Source of the DNA: Hydractinia symbiolongicarpus
Taxonomy: Eukaryota; Cnidaria; Hydrozoa; Anthoathecata; Hydractiniidae
Assembly: GCF_029227915.1 (NCBI RefSeq)
Contig: NC_079887.1
Span: forward strand, 26,039,650 to 26,103,649
Length of the DNA: 64,000 nucleotides
Reading direction: 5' to 3'
Shown piece after piece: positions 9,110 through 21,997 of the stretch. Each line of letters begins with the position of its first letter. Position 1 is the stretch's first letter. Both the position numbers and the translations under genes were made by a program. The notes under the pieces were generated by a model. That model was not told the DNA's origin. It searched no databases and was given only the letters and a program-made list of their open reading frames with translations.

Positions 9110-11130
9110 CTCATCAAAAATGAAAACATTTTTAAAAATTACAAGTCCTATGCGTTTTAGTGGTGAAAAAATAATTTAAAAAATCGTTCTGGAAATGAGT
9201 TTACTCACATGGTACTTTCTTTTTATACATTCGACTATACGTGCCAAGCCCGGGATTTACGGCAAATCTCGGGTTTTCGTTTGCCGGCGATTAAACTTCT
9301 TTTATTCAGCGTCTCATCAAAAATGAAAACATTTTTGAAAACTACAAGTCTCATGCGTTTTAGTGGTGAAAAAATAATTTAAAAAATCGCTCGGGAAATG
9401 AGTTTACTCCCTGGGTACTTTCTTTGTATACTTTTGACTATACGGGCCAAGCCGGGATTTACGGGAAATCGCGGGTTTTCGTTTGCCGGCGATTAAACTT
9501 CTTTCATTAAGCGTCTCATCAAAAATGAAAACATTTTTAAAACCTACAAGTCTAATGCGTTTTAGTGTTGAAAAAATAATTTAAAAAATCGTTCTGGAAA
9601 TGAGTTTACTCACAGGGTACTTTCTTTTTATACATTCGACTATACGTGCCAAGCCCGGGATTTACGGGAAATCGCGGGTTTTCGTTTGCCGGCGATAAAA
9701 CTTCTTTTATTCAGCGTCTCATCAAAAATGAAAACATTTTTGAAAACTACAAGTCTCATGCGTTTTAGTGGTGAAAAAATAATTTAAAAAATCGTTCGGG
9801 AAATGAGTTTACTCCCTGGGTACTTTCTTTGTATACTTTTGACTATACGGGCCAAGCCGGGATTTACGGGAAATCGCGGGTTTTCGTTTGCCGGCGATTA
9901 AACTTCTTTTATTCAGCGTCTCATCAAAAATGAAAACATTTTTAAAACCTACAAGTCTTATGCGTTTTAGTGGTGAAAAAATAATTTAAAAAATCGTTCT
10001 GGAAATGAGTTTACTCACAGGTTACTTTCTTTGTATACATTCGACTATACGGGCCAAGCCCGGGATTTACGGGAAATCGCGGGTTTTCGTTTGCTGGCGA
10101 TTAAACTTCTTTTATTCAGCGTCTCATCAAAAATGAAAACATTTTTTAAAATTACAAGTCCTATGCGTTTTAGTGGTGAAAAAATAATTTAAAAAATCGT
10201 TCTGGAAATGAGTTTACCCACATGGTACTTTCTTTTTATACATTCGACTATACGTGCCAAGCCCGGGATTTACGGCAAATCTCGGGTTTTCGTTTGCCGG
10301 CGATTAAACTTCTTTTATTCAGCGTCTCATCAAAAATGAAAACATTTTTGGAAACTACAAGTGTCATGCGTTTTAGTGGTGAAAAAATAATTTAAAAAAT
10401 CGCTCGGGAAATGAGTTTACTCCCTGGGTACTTTCTTTGTATACTTTTGACTATACGGGCCAAGCCGGGATTTACGGGAAATCGCGGGTTTTCGTTTGCC
10501 GGCGATTAAACTTCTTTCATTAAGCGTCTCATCAAAAATGAAAACATTTTTAAAACCTACAAGTCTAATGCGTTTTAGTGTTGAAAAAATAATTTAAAAA
10601 ATCGTTCTGGAAATGAGTTTACTCACAGGGTACTTTCTTTTTACACATTCGACTATACGTGCCAAGCCCGGGATTTACGGGAAATCGCGGGTTTTCGTTT
10701 GCCGGCGATTAAACTTCTTTTATTCAGCGTCTCATCAAAAATGAAAACATTTTTGAAAACTACAAGTCTCATGCGTTTTAGTGGTGAAAAAATAATTTAA
10801 AAAATCGTTCGGGAAATGAGTTTACTCCCTGGGTACTTTCTTTGTATACTTTTGACTATACGGGCCAAGCCGGGATTTACGGGAAATCGCGGGTTTTCGT
10901 TTGCCGGCGATTAAACTTCTTTTATTCAGCGTCTCATCAAAAATGAAAACATTTTTAAAACCTACAAGTCTTATGCGTTTTAGTGGTGAAATAATAATTA
11001 AAAAAATCGTTCTGGAAATGAGTTTACTCACAGGTTACTTTCTTTGTATACATTCGACTATACGGGCCAAGCCCGGGATTTACGGGAAATCGCGGGTTTT
11101 CGTTTTCCGGCGATTAAACCTCTTTCATTA
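9110..11130. repeat. 5-mer duplication, period ~1,013 bp
   Basis: Three landmarks repeat at the same distance: CATGGTAC at 9,208 and 10,221; TCTAATGCG at 9,551 and 10,564; CAGGTTAC at 10,018 and 11,031. All three spacings are 1,013 bp, five monomers. The units contain alternating type f and GCCGGG monomers. Small differences (TTGGAAACTAC and ACCCACATGG in the second copy) show it is not perfectly fresh. Confidence 0.85.
9515..9717 (+). repeat. Representative monomer, type f (TTTTTAAAACCTACAAG)
   Basis: 203 bp. The marker is AAAACCTACAAG for GAAAACTACAAG, often with TCTAATGCG or TCTTATGCG and AGTGTTGAAAA. It usually lies beside a 202-bp or shorter monomer with CAAGCCGGGATTT, where a C of GCCCGGG is lost. 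The f type and the GCCGGG partner alternate in 9.4-11.0, 17.4-20.5 and 22.6-32 kb, a two-monomer alternation inside the larger repeats. Confidence 0.85.
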
Positions 11131-14100
11131 AGCGTCTCATCAAAAATAAAAACATTTTTGAAAACTACAAGTCTCATGCGTTTTAGTGGTGAAAAAAAAA
11201 TTTTAAAAATCGTTCGGGAAATGAGTTTACTGCCTGGGTACTTTTTTTGTATACATTCGACTATACGGGCCAAGCCCCGGATTTACGGGAAAACGCGGGA
11301 TTTCGTTTGCCGGCGATTAAACCTCTTTCATTAAGCGTCTCATCAAAAATGAAAACATTTTTGAAAACTACAAGTCTCATGCGTTTTAGTGGTGAAAAAA
11401 TAATTTTAAAAATCGTTCGGGAAATGAGTTTACTCCCTGGGTACTTTCTTTGTATACTTTTGACTATACGGGCCGAGTCCGGGATTTACGGGAAATCGCG
11501 GATTTTCGTTTGCCGGCGATTAAACTTCTTTTATCAGCGTCACATCAAATATGATAATATTTTTGAAAACTACAAGTCTCATGCGTTTAGTGGTAAAAAA
11601 ATAATATAAAAAATCGTTCGGGAAATAAGTTTACTCCCTGGGTACTTTCTTTGTATACATTCGACTATACGGGCCAAGCCCCGGATTTACGGGAAAACGC
11701 GGGATTTCGTTTGCCGGCGATTAAACCTCTTTCATTAGGCGTCTCATCAAAAATGAAAACATTTTTGAAAACTACAAGTCTCATGCGTTTTAGTGGTGAA
11801 AAAATAATTTCAAAAATCGTTCGGGAAATGAGTTTACTCCCTGGGTACTTTCTTTGTATACTTTTGACTATACGGGCCAAGCCCGGGATTTACGGGAAAT
11901 CGCGGGTTTTCGTTTGCCGGCGATTAAACTTCTTTTATTCAGCGTCACATCAAATATGATAATATTTTTGAAAACTACAAGTCTCATGCGTTTAGTGGTA
12001 AAAAAATAATATAAAAAATCGTTCGGGAAATGAGTTTACTCCCTGGGTACTTTCTTTTTATACATTCGACTATACGGGCCAAGCCCCGGATTTACGGGAA
12101 AACGCGGGATTTCGTTTGCCGGCGATTAAACATCTTTCATTAGGCGTCTCATCAAAAATGAAAACATTTTTGAAAACTACAAGTCTCATGCGTTTTAGTG
12201 GTGAAAAAATAATTTCAAAAATCGTTCGGGAAATGAGTTTACTCCCTGGGTACTTTCTTTGTATACTTTTGACTATACGGGCCAAGCCCGGGATTTACGG
12301 GAAATCGCGGGTTTTCGTTTGCCGGCGATTAAACTTCTTTAATTCAGCGTCTCATCAAAAATGAAAACATTTTTAAAAATTACAAGTCCTATGCGTTTTA
12401 GTGGTGAAAAAATAATTTAAAAAATCGTTCTGGAAATGAGTTTACTCACAGGTTACTTTCTTTGTATACATTCGACTATACGGGCCAAGCCCGGGATTTA
12501 CGGGAAATCGCGGGTTTTCGTTTTCCGGCGATTAAACCTCTTTCATTAAGCGTCTCATCAAAAATGAAAACATTTTTGAAAACTACAAGTCTCATGCGTT
12601 TTAGTGGTGAAAAAAAAATTTAAAAAATCGTTCGGGAAATGAGTTTACTTCCTGGGTACTTTCTTTGTATACATTCGACTATACGGGCCAAGCCCCGGAT
12701 TTACGGGAAAACGCGGGATTTCGTTTGCCGGCGATTAAACCTCTTTCATTAAGCGTCTCATCAAAAATAAAAACATTTTTGAAAACTACAAGTCTCATGC
12801 GTTTTAGTGGTGAAAAAAAAATTTTAAAAATCGTTCGGGAAATGAGTTTACTGCCTGGGTACTTTTTTTGTATACATTCGACTATACGGGCCAAGCCCCG
12901 GATTTACGGGAAAACGCGGGATTTCGTTTGCCGGCGATTAAACCTCTTTCATTAAGCGTCTCATCAAAAATGAAAACATTTTTGAAAACTACAAGTCTCA
13001 TGCGTTTTAGTGGTGAAAAAATAATTTTAAAAATCGTTCGGGAAATGAGTTTACTCCCTGGGTACTTTCTTTGTATACTTTTGACTATACGGGCCGAGTC
13101 CGGGATTTACGGGAAATCGCGGATTTTCGTTTGCCGGCGATTAAACTTCTTTTATCAGCGTCACATCAAATATGATAATATTTTTGAAAACTACAAGTCT
13201 CATGCGTTTAGTGGTAAAAAAATAATATAAAAAATCGTTCGGGAAATAAGTTTACTCCCTGGGTACTTTCTTTGTATACATTCGACTATACGGGCCAAGC
13301 CCCGGATTTACGGGAAAACGCGGGATTTCGTTTGCCGGCGATTAAACCTCTTTCATTAGGCGTCTCATCAAAAATGAAAACATTTTTGAAAACTACAAGT
13401 CTCATGCGTTTTAGTGGTGAAAAAATAATTTCAAAAATCGTTCGGGAAATGAGTTTACTCCCTGGGTACTTTCTTTGTATACTTTTGACTATACGGGCCA
13501 AGCCCGGGATTTACGGGAAATCGCGGGTTTTCGTTTGCCGGCGATTAAACTTCTTTTATTCAGCGTCACATCAAATATGATAATATTTTTGAAAACTACA
13601 AGTCTCATGCGTTTAGTGGTAAAAGAATAATATAAAAAATCGTTCGGGAAATGAGTTTACTCCCTGGGTACTTTCTTTGTATACATTCGACTATACGGGC
13701 CAAGCCCCGGATTTACGGGAAAACGCGGGATTTCGTTTGCCGGCGATTAAACATCTTTCATTAGGCGTCTCATCAAAAATGAAAACATTTTTGAAAACTA
13801 CAAGTCTCATGCGTTTTAGTGGTGAAAAAATAATTTCAAAAATCGTTCGGGAAATGAGTTTACTCCCTGGGTACTTTCTTTGTATACTTTTGACTATACG
13901 GGCCCAGCCCCGGATTTACGGGAAAACGCGGGATTTCGTTTGCCGGCGATTAAACCTCTTTCATTAGGCGTCTCATCAAAAATGAAAACATTTTTGAAAA
14001 CTACAAGTCTCATGCGTTTTAGTGGTGAAAAAATAATTTAAAAAATCGTTCTGGAAATGAGTTTACTCCCTGGGTACTTTCTTTGTATACTTTTGACTAT

Positions 14101-14285
14101 ACGGGCCGAGTCCGGGATTTAGGGAATCGCAGGTTTTCGTTTGCCGGCGATTAAACTCCTTTTATTCAGCGTCTCATCAAATATGAAAATATTTTTGAAA
14201 ACTGCAAGTCTCATGCGTTTAGTGGTGAAAAAATAATTTAAAAAATCGTTCTGGAAATGAGTTTACTCACAGGGTACTTTCTTTG
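11044..14285. repeat. 8-mer duplication, period 1,621 bp
   Basis: Runs from 11,044-12,664 into 12,665-14,285. Corresponding variant monomers, including the TTTATCAGCG single-base deletion near 11,532 and 13,153 and the TTAGGCGTCTC junction, are 1,621 bp apart. Similarity fades after about 13,900, where a hybrid GGCCCAGCCCCGG monomer appears. Types b and c dominate. Changes of the central TAA to TTA or TCA in this block make the longest chance open frames in the window. Confidence 0.87.
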
Positions 14286-14463
14286 TATACATTCGACTAT
14301 ACGTGCCAAGCCCGGGATTTACGGGAAATCGCGGGTTTTCGTTTGCTGGCGATTAAACTTCTTTTATTCAGCGTCTCATCAAAAATGAAAACATTTTTGA
14401 AAACTACAAGTCTCATGCGTTTTAGTGGTGAAAAAATAATTTAAAAAATCGTTCGGGAAATGA

Positions 14464-17400
14464 GTTTACTCCCTGGGTACTTTCTTTGTATACATTCAAC
14501 TATACGTGCCAAGCCCGGGATTTACGGGAAATCGCGGGTTTTCGTTTGCTGGCGATTAAACTTCTTTTATTCAGCGTCTCATCAAAAATGAAAACATTTT
14601 TGAAAACTACAAGTCTCATGCGTTTTAGTGGTGAAAAAATAATTTAAAAAATCGTTCTGGAAATGAGTTTACTCACAGGGTACTTTCTTTGTATACATTC
14701 GACTATACGGGCCAAGCCCGGGATTTACGGGAAATCGCGGTTTTCGTTTTCCGGCGATTAAACCTCTTTCATTAAGCGTCTCATCAAAAATGAAAACATT
14801 TTTGAAAACTACAAGTCTCATGCGTTTTAGTGGTGAAAAAAAATTTAAAAAATCGTTCGGGAAATGAGTTTACTCCCTGGGTACTTTCTTTGTATACATT
14901 CGACTATACGGGCCAAGCCCCGGATTTACGGGAAAACGCGGGATTTCGTTTGCCGGCGATTAAACCTCTTTCATTAAGCGTCTCATCAAAAATGAAAACA
15001 TTTTTGAAAAATACAAGTCTCATGCGTTTTAGTGGTGAAAAAATAATTTAAAAAATCGTTCGGGAAATGAGTTTACTCCCTGGGTACTTTCTTTGTATAC
15101 TTTTGACTATACGGGCCGAGTCCGGGATTTACGGGAACTCGCGGATTTTCGTTTGCCGGCAATTAAACTTCTTTTATTCAGCGTCACATCAAATATGAAA
15201 ATATTTTTAAAAACTACAAGTCTTATGCGTTTTAGTGGTGAAAAAATAATTTAAAAAATCGTTCTGGAAATGAGTTTACTCCCTGGGTACTTTCTTTGTA
15301 TACTTTTGACTATACAGGCCGAGTCCGGGATTTAGGGAATCGCAGGTTTTCGTTTGCTGGCGATTAAACTCCTTTTATTCAGCGTCTCATCAAATATGAA
15401 AATATTTTTGAAAACTGCAAGTCTCATGCGTTTAGTGGTGAAAAAATAATTTAAAAAATCGTTCTGGAAATGAGTTTACTCACAGGGTACTTTCTTTGTA
15501 TACATTCGACTATACGGGCCAAGCCCGGGATTTACGGGAAATCGCGGGTTTTCGTTTGCCGGCGATTAAACCTCTTTCATTAAGCGTTTCATCAAAAATG
15601 AAAACATTTTTGAAAACTACAAGTCTCATGCGTTTTAGTGGTGAAAAAATAAATTAAAAAATCTTTCGGGAAATGAGTTTACTCCCTGGGTACTTTCTTT
15701 GTATACTTTTGACTATACGGGCCGAGTCCGGGATTTACGGGAAATCGCGGATTTTTGTTTGCCAGCGATTAAACTTCTTTTATTCAGCGTCACATCAAAT
15801 ATGAAAATATTTTAGAAAACTACAAGTCTCATGCGTTTAGTGGTAAAAAAATAATATAAAAAATCGTTCGGGAAATGAGTTTACTCCCTGGGTACTTTCT
15901 TTGTATACTTTTGACTATACGGGCCAAGACCGGGATTTACGGGAAATCGCGGATTTTCGTTTGCCGGCGATTAAACTTCTTTTATTCAGCGTCTCATCAA
16001 AAATGAAAACATTTTTAAAAACTACAAGTCTTATGCGTTTTAGTGGTGAAAAAATAATTTAAAAAATCGTTCTGGAAATGAGTTTACTCCCTGGGTACTT
16101 TCTTTGTATACTTTTGACTATACGGGCCGAGTCCGGGATTTAGGGAAATCGCAGGATTTCGTTTGCCGGCGATTAAACTCCTTTTATTCAGCGTCTCATC
16201 AAAAATGAAAACATTTTTAAAAACTACAAGTCTCATGCGTTTTAGTGGTGAAAAAATAATTTAAAAAATCGTTCGGGAAATGAGTTTACTCCCTGGGTAC
16301 TTTCTTTGTATACTTTTGACTATGCGGGCCAAGCCCGGGATTTACGGGAAATCGCGGGTTTTCGTTTGCCGGCGATTAAACTTCTTTTATTCAGCGTCTC
16401 ATCAAAAATGAAAACATTTTTAAAAATTAGAAGTCCTATGCGTTTTAGTGGTGAAAAAATAATTTAAAAAATCGTTCTGGAAATGAGTTTACTCACAGGG
16501 TACTTTCTTTGTATACTTTCGACTATACGTGCCAAGCCCGGGATTTACGGGAAATCGCGGTTTTCGTTTTCCAGCGATTAAACCTCTTTCATTAAGCGTC
16601 TCATCAAAAATGAAAACATTTTTGAAAACTACAAGTCTCATGCGTTTAGTGGTAAAAAAATAATATAAAAAATCGTTCGGGAAATGAGTTTACTCCCTGG
16701 GTACTTTCTTTGTATACTTTTGACTATACGGGCCAAGCCCGGGATTTACGGGAAATCGCGGGTTTTCGTTTGCCGGCGATTAAACTTTTTTTATTCAGCG
16801 TCTCATCAAAAATGAAAACATTTTTAAAAATTACAAGTCCTATGCGTTTTAGTGGTGAAAAAATAATTTAAAAAATCGTTCTGGAAATGAGTTTACTCCC
16901 TGGGTACTTTCTTTGTATACTTTTGACTACACGGGCCGAGTCCGGGATTTAGGGAAATCGCAGGTTTTCGTTTGCCGGCGATTAAACTGCTTTTATTCAG
17001 CGTCTCATCAAAAATGAAAACATTTTTGAAAACTACAAGTCTCATGCGTTTTAGTGGTGAAAAAATAATTTAAAAAATCGTTCGCGAAATGAGTTTACTC
17101 CCTGGGTACTTTTTTTGTATACTTTTGACTATACGGGCCAAGCCCGGGATTTACGGGAAATCGCGGGTTTTCGTTTGCCGGCGATTAAACTTCTTTTATT
17201 CAGCGTCTCATCAAAAATGAAAACATTTTTGAAAACTACAAGTCTCATGCGTTTTAGTGGTGAAAAAATAATTTAAAAAATCGTTCTGGAAATGAGTTTA
17301 CTCACATGGTACTTTCTTTTTATACATTCGACTATACGTGCCAAGCCCGGGATTTACGGCAAATCTCGGGTTTTCGTTTGCCGGCGATTAAACTTCTTTC

Positions 17401-20400
17401 ATTAAGCGTCTTATCAAAAATGAAAACATTTTTAAAACCTACAAGTCTAATGCGTTTTAGTGTTGAAAAAATAATTTAAAAAATCGTTCTGGAAATGAGT
17501 TTACTCACAGGGTACTTTCTTTTTATACATTCGACTATACGTGCCAAGCCCGGGATTTACGGGAAATCGCGGGTTTTCGTTTGCCGGCGATTAAACTTCT
17601 TTTATTCAGCGTCTCATCAAAAATGAAAACATTTTTGAAAACTACAAGTCTCATGCGTTTTAGTGGTGAAAAAATAATTTAAAAAATCGTTCGGGAAATG
17701 AGTTTACTCCCTGGGTACTTTCTTTGTATACTTTTGACTATACGGGCCAAGCCGGGATTTACGGGAAATCGCGGGTTTTCGTTTGCCGGCGATTAAACTT
17801 CTTTTATTCAGCGTCTCATCAAAAATGAAAACATTTTTAAAACCTACAAGTCTTATGCGTTTTAGTGGTGAAAAAATAATTTAAAAAATCGTTCTGGAAA
17901 TGAGTTTACTCACAGGTTACTTTCTTTGTATACATTCGACTATACGGGCCAAGCCCGGGATTTACGGGAAATCGCGTGTTTTCGTTTTCCGGCGATTAAA
18001 CCTCTTTCATTAAGCGTCTCATCAAAAATGAAAACATTTTTGAAAACTACAAGTCTCATGCGTTTTAGTGGTGAAAAAAAAATTTAAAAAATCGTTCTGG
18101 AAATGAGTTTACTCACAGGGTACTTTCTTTGTATACATTCGACTATACGGGCCAAGCCCGGGATTTACGGCAAATCGCGGTTTTCGTTTTCCGGCGATTA
18201 AACCTCTTTTATTAAGCGTCTCATCAAAAATGAAAACATTTTTAAAAACTACAAGTCTCATGCGTTTTAGTGGTGAAAAAAAAATTCAAAAAATCGTTCG
18301 GGAAATGAGTTTACTCCCTGGGTACTTTCTTTGTATACTTTTGACTATACGGGCCGAGTCCGGGATTTACGGGAACTCGCGGATTTTCGTTTGCCGGCGA
18401 TTAAACTTCTTTTATTCAGCGTCACATCAAATATGAAAATAATTTTGAAAACTACAAGTCACATGCGTTTAGTGGTAAAAAAATAATATAAAAAATCGTT
18501 CGGGAAATGAGTTTACTCCCTGGGTACTTTCTTTGTATACTTTTGACTATACGGGCCAAGCCCGGGATTTACGGGAAATCGCGGGTTTTCGTTTGCCGGC
18601 GATTAAACTTCTTTTATTCAGCGTCTCATCAAAAATGAAAACATTTTTAAAAATTACAAGTCCTATGCGTTTTAGTGGTGAAAAAATAATTTAAAAAATC
18701 GTTCTGGAAATGAGTTTACTCACATGGTACTTTCTTTTTATACATTCGACTATACGTGCCAAGCCCGGGATTTACGGCAAATCTCGGGTTTTCGTTTGCC
18801 GGCGATTAAACTTCTTTTATTCAGCGTCTCATCAAAAATGAAAACATTTTTGAAAACTACAAGTCTCATGCGTTTTAGTGGTGAAAAAATAATTTAAAAA
18901 ATCGTTCTGGAAATGAGTTTACTCAAAGGGTACTTTCTTTTTATACATTCGACTATACGTGCCAAGCCCGGGATTTACGGGAAATCGCGGGTTTTCGTTT
19001 GCCGGCGATTAAACTTCTTTTATTCAGCGTCTCATCAAAAATGAAAACATTTTTAAAACCTACAAGTCTTATGCGTTTTAGTGGTGAAAAAATAATTTAA
19101 AAAATCGTTCTGGAAATGAGTTTACTCACAGGTTACTTTCTTTGTATACATTCGACTATACGGGCCAAGCCCGGGATTTACGGGAAATCGCGGGTTTTCG
19201 TTTTCCGGCGATTAAACCTCTTTCATTAAGCGTCTCATCAAAAATGAAAACATTTTTGAAAACTACAAGTCTCATGCGTTTTAGTGGTGAAAAAAAAATT
19301 TAAAAAATCGTTCGGGAAATGAGTTACTTCCTGGGTACTTTCTTTGTATACATTCGACTATACGGGCCGATTCCGGGATTTACGGGAACTCGCGGATTTT
19401 CGTTTGCCGGCGATTAAACTTCTTTTATTCAGCGTCACATCAAATATGAAAATATTTTTGAAAACTACAAGTCTCATGCGTTTAGTGGTAAAAAAATAAT
19501 ATAAAAAATCGTTCGGGAAATGAGTTTACTCCCTGGGTACTTTCTTTGTATACTTTTGACTATACGGGCCAAGCCCGGCATTTACGGGAAATCGCGGGTT
19601 TTCGTTTGCCGGCGATTAAACTTCTTTTATTCAGCGTCTCATCAAAAATGAAAACATTTTTAAAAATTAGAAGTCCTATGCGTTTTAGTGGTGAAAAAAT
19701 AATTTAAAAAATCGTTCTGGAAATGAGTTTACTCACAGGGTACTTTCTTTTTATACATTTGACTATACGTGCCAAGCCCGGGATTTACGGGAAATCTCGG
19801 GTTTTCGTTTGCCGGCGATTAAACTTCTTTTATTCAGCGTCTCATCAAAAATGAAAACATTTTTGAAAACTACAAGTCTCATGCGTTTTAGTGGTGAAAA
19901 AATAATTTAAAAAATCGTTCGGGAAATGAGTTTACTCCCTGGGTACTTTCTTTGTATACTTTTGACTATACGGGCCAAGCCGGGATTTACGGGAAATCGC
20001 GGGTTTTCGTTTGCCGGCGATTAAACTTCTTTTATTCAGCGTCTCATCAAAAATGAAAACATTTTTAAAACCTACAAGTCTTATGCGTTTTAGTGTTGAA
20101 AAAATAATTTAAAAAATCGTTCTGGAAATGAGTTTACTCACAGGGTACTTTCTTTTTATACATTCGACTATACGTGCCAAGCCCGGGATTTACGGGAAAT
20201 CGCGGGTTTTCGTTTGCCGGCGATTAAACTTCTTTTATTCAGCGTCTCATCAAAAATGAAAACATTTTTGAAAACTACAAGTCTCATGCGTTTTAGTGGT
20301 GAAAAAATAATTTAAAAAATCGTTCGGGAAATGAGTTTACTCCCTGGGTACTTTCTTTGTATACTTTTGACTATACGGGCCAAGCCGGGATTTACGGGAA

Positions 20401-21997
20401 ATCGCGGGTTTTCGTTTGCCGGCGATTAAACTTCTTTTATTCAACGTCTCATCAAAAATGAAAACATTTTTAAAACCTACAAGTCTTATGCGTTTTAGTG
20501 GTGAAAAAATAATTTAAAAAATCGTTCTGGAAATGAGTTTACTCACAGGTTACTTTCTTTGTATACATTCGACTATACGGGCCAAGCCCGGGATTTACGG
20601 GAAATCGCGGGTTTTCGTTTTCCGGCGATTAAACCTCTTTCATTAAGCGTCTCATCAAAAATGAAAACATTTTTGAAAACTACAAGTCTCATGCGTTTTA
20701 GTGGTGAAAAAAAAATTTAAAAAATCGTTCGGGAAATGAGTTTACTTCCTGGGTACTTTCTTTGTATACATTCGACTATACGGGCCAAGCCCCGGATTTA
20801 CGGGAAAACGCGGGATTTCGTTTGCCGGCGATTAAACCTCTTTCATTAAGCGTCTCATCAAAAATAAAAACATTTTTGAAAACTACAAGTCTCATGCGTT
20901 TTAGTGGTGAAAAAAAAATTAAAAAAATCGTTCGGGAAATGAGTTTACTGCCTGGGTACTTTTTTTGTATACATTCGACTATACGGGCCAAGCCCCGGAT
21001 TTACGGGAAAACGCGGGATTTCGTTTGCCGGCGATTAAACCTCTTTCATTAAGCGTCTCATCAAAAATGAAAACATTTTTGAAAACTACAAGTCTCATGC
21101 GTTTTAGTGGTGAAAAAATAATTTTAAAAATCGTTCGGGAAATGAGTTTACTCCCTGGGTACTTTCTTTGTATACTTTTGACTATACGGGCCGAGTCCGG
21201 GATTTACGGGAAATCGCGGATTTTCGTTTGCCGGCGATTAAACTTCTTTTATCAGCGTCACATCAAATATGATAATATTTTTGAAAACTACAAGTCTCAT
21301 GCGTTTAGTGGTAAAAAAATAATATAAAAAATCGTTCGGGAAATAAGTTTACTCCCTGGGTACTTTCTTTGTATACATTCGACTATACGGGCCAAGCCCC
21401 GGATTTACGGGAAAACGCGGGATTTCGTTTGCCGGCGATTAAACCTCTTTCATTAGGCGTCTCATCAAAAATGAAAACATTTTTGAAAACTACAAGTCTC
21501 ATGCGTTTTAGTGGTGAAAAAATAATTTCAAAAATCGTTCGGTAAATGAGTTTACTCCCTGGGTACTTTCTTTGTATACTTTTGACTATACGGGCCAAGC
21601 CCGGGATTTACGGGAAATTGCGGGTTTTCGTTTGCCGGCGATTAAACTTCTTTTATTCAGCGTCACATCAAATATGATAATATTTTTGAAAACTACAAGT
21701 CTCATGCGTTTAGTGGTAAAAAAATAATATAAAAAATCGTTCGGGAAATGAGTTTACTCCCTGGGTACTTTCTTTGTATACATTCGACTATACGGGCCAA
21801 GCCCCGGATTTACGGGAAAACGCGGGATTTCGTTTGCCGGCGATTAAACCTCTTTCATTAGGCGTCTCATCAAAAATGAAAACATTTTTGAAAACTACAA
21901 GTCTCATGCGTTTTAGTGGTGAAAAAATAATTTCAAAAATCGTTCGGGAAATGAGTTTACTCCCTGGGTACTTTCTTTGTATACTTTTGACTATACG
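14464..21997. repeat. Super-unit copy B (~37 monomers)
   Basis: Second member, immediately after copy A apart from about 560 bp. The offset to copy A is 8,703 bp at 14.49-16.5 kb, 8,500 at about 16.56 kb, 8,298 at 16.64-17.1 kb, 8,097 at 17.3 kb, 7,895 at 17.45-17.9 kb and 8,098 or 8,097 from 19.1 kb onward. Every change equals one monomer. Copy B is therefore copy A with a few whole-monomer deletions and one gain. It ends by divergence at about 21,997 (copy A position 13,900). Confidence 0.8.

Larger units (their letters stand above)
5761..13900. repeat. Super-unit copy A (~40 monomers)
   Basis: First member of a tandem pair of about 8 kb. Landmarks here recur in copy B: TACATTCAAC 5,788 to 14,491; CATGGTAC 9,208 to 17,305; CAGGTTAC 10,018 to 17,913, 11,031 to 19,129 and 12,449 to 20,546. 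The order of landmarks is the same in both copies. The copy contains the 5-mer and most of the 8-mer duplication listed separately. Confidence 0.8.

Noticed and set aside
11247-11609. Open reading frames of 60-120 codons on both strands (for example 11,247-11,609 plus, 11,665-11,880 minus) as genes
   Set aside because: They repeat with the monomer, overlap each other on opposite strands, have no fixed start signal, and change frame every 203 bp. The predicted peptides match no family I know and lack domain structure. None is annotated as a coding sequence.
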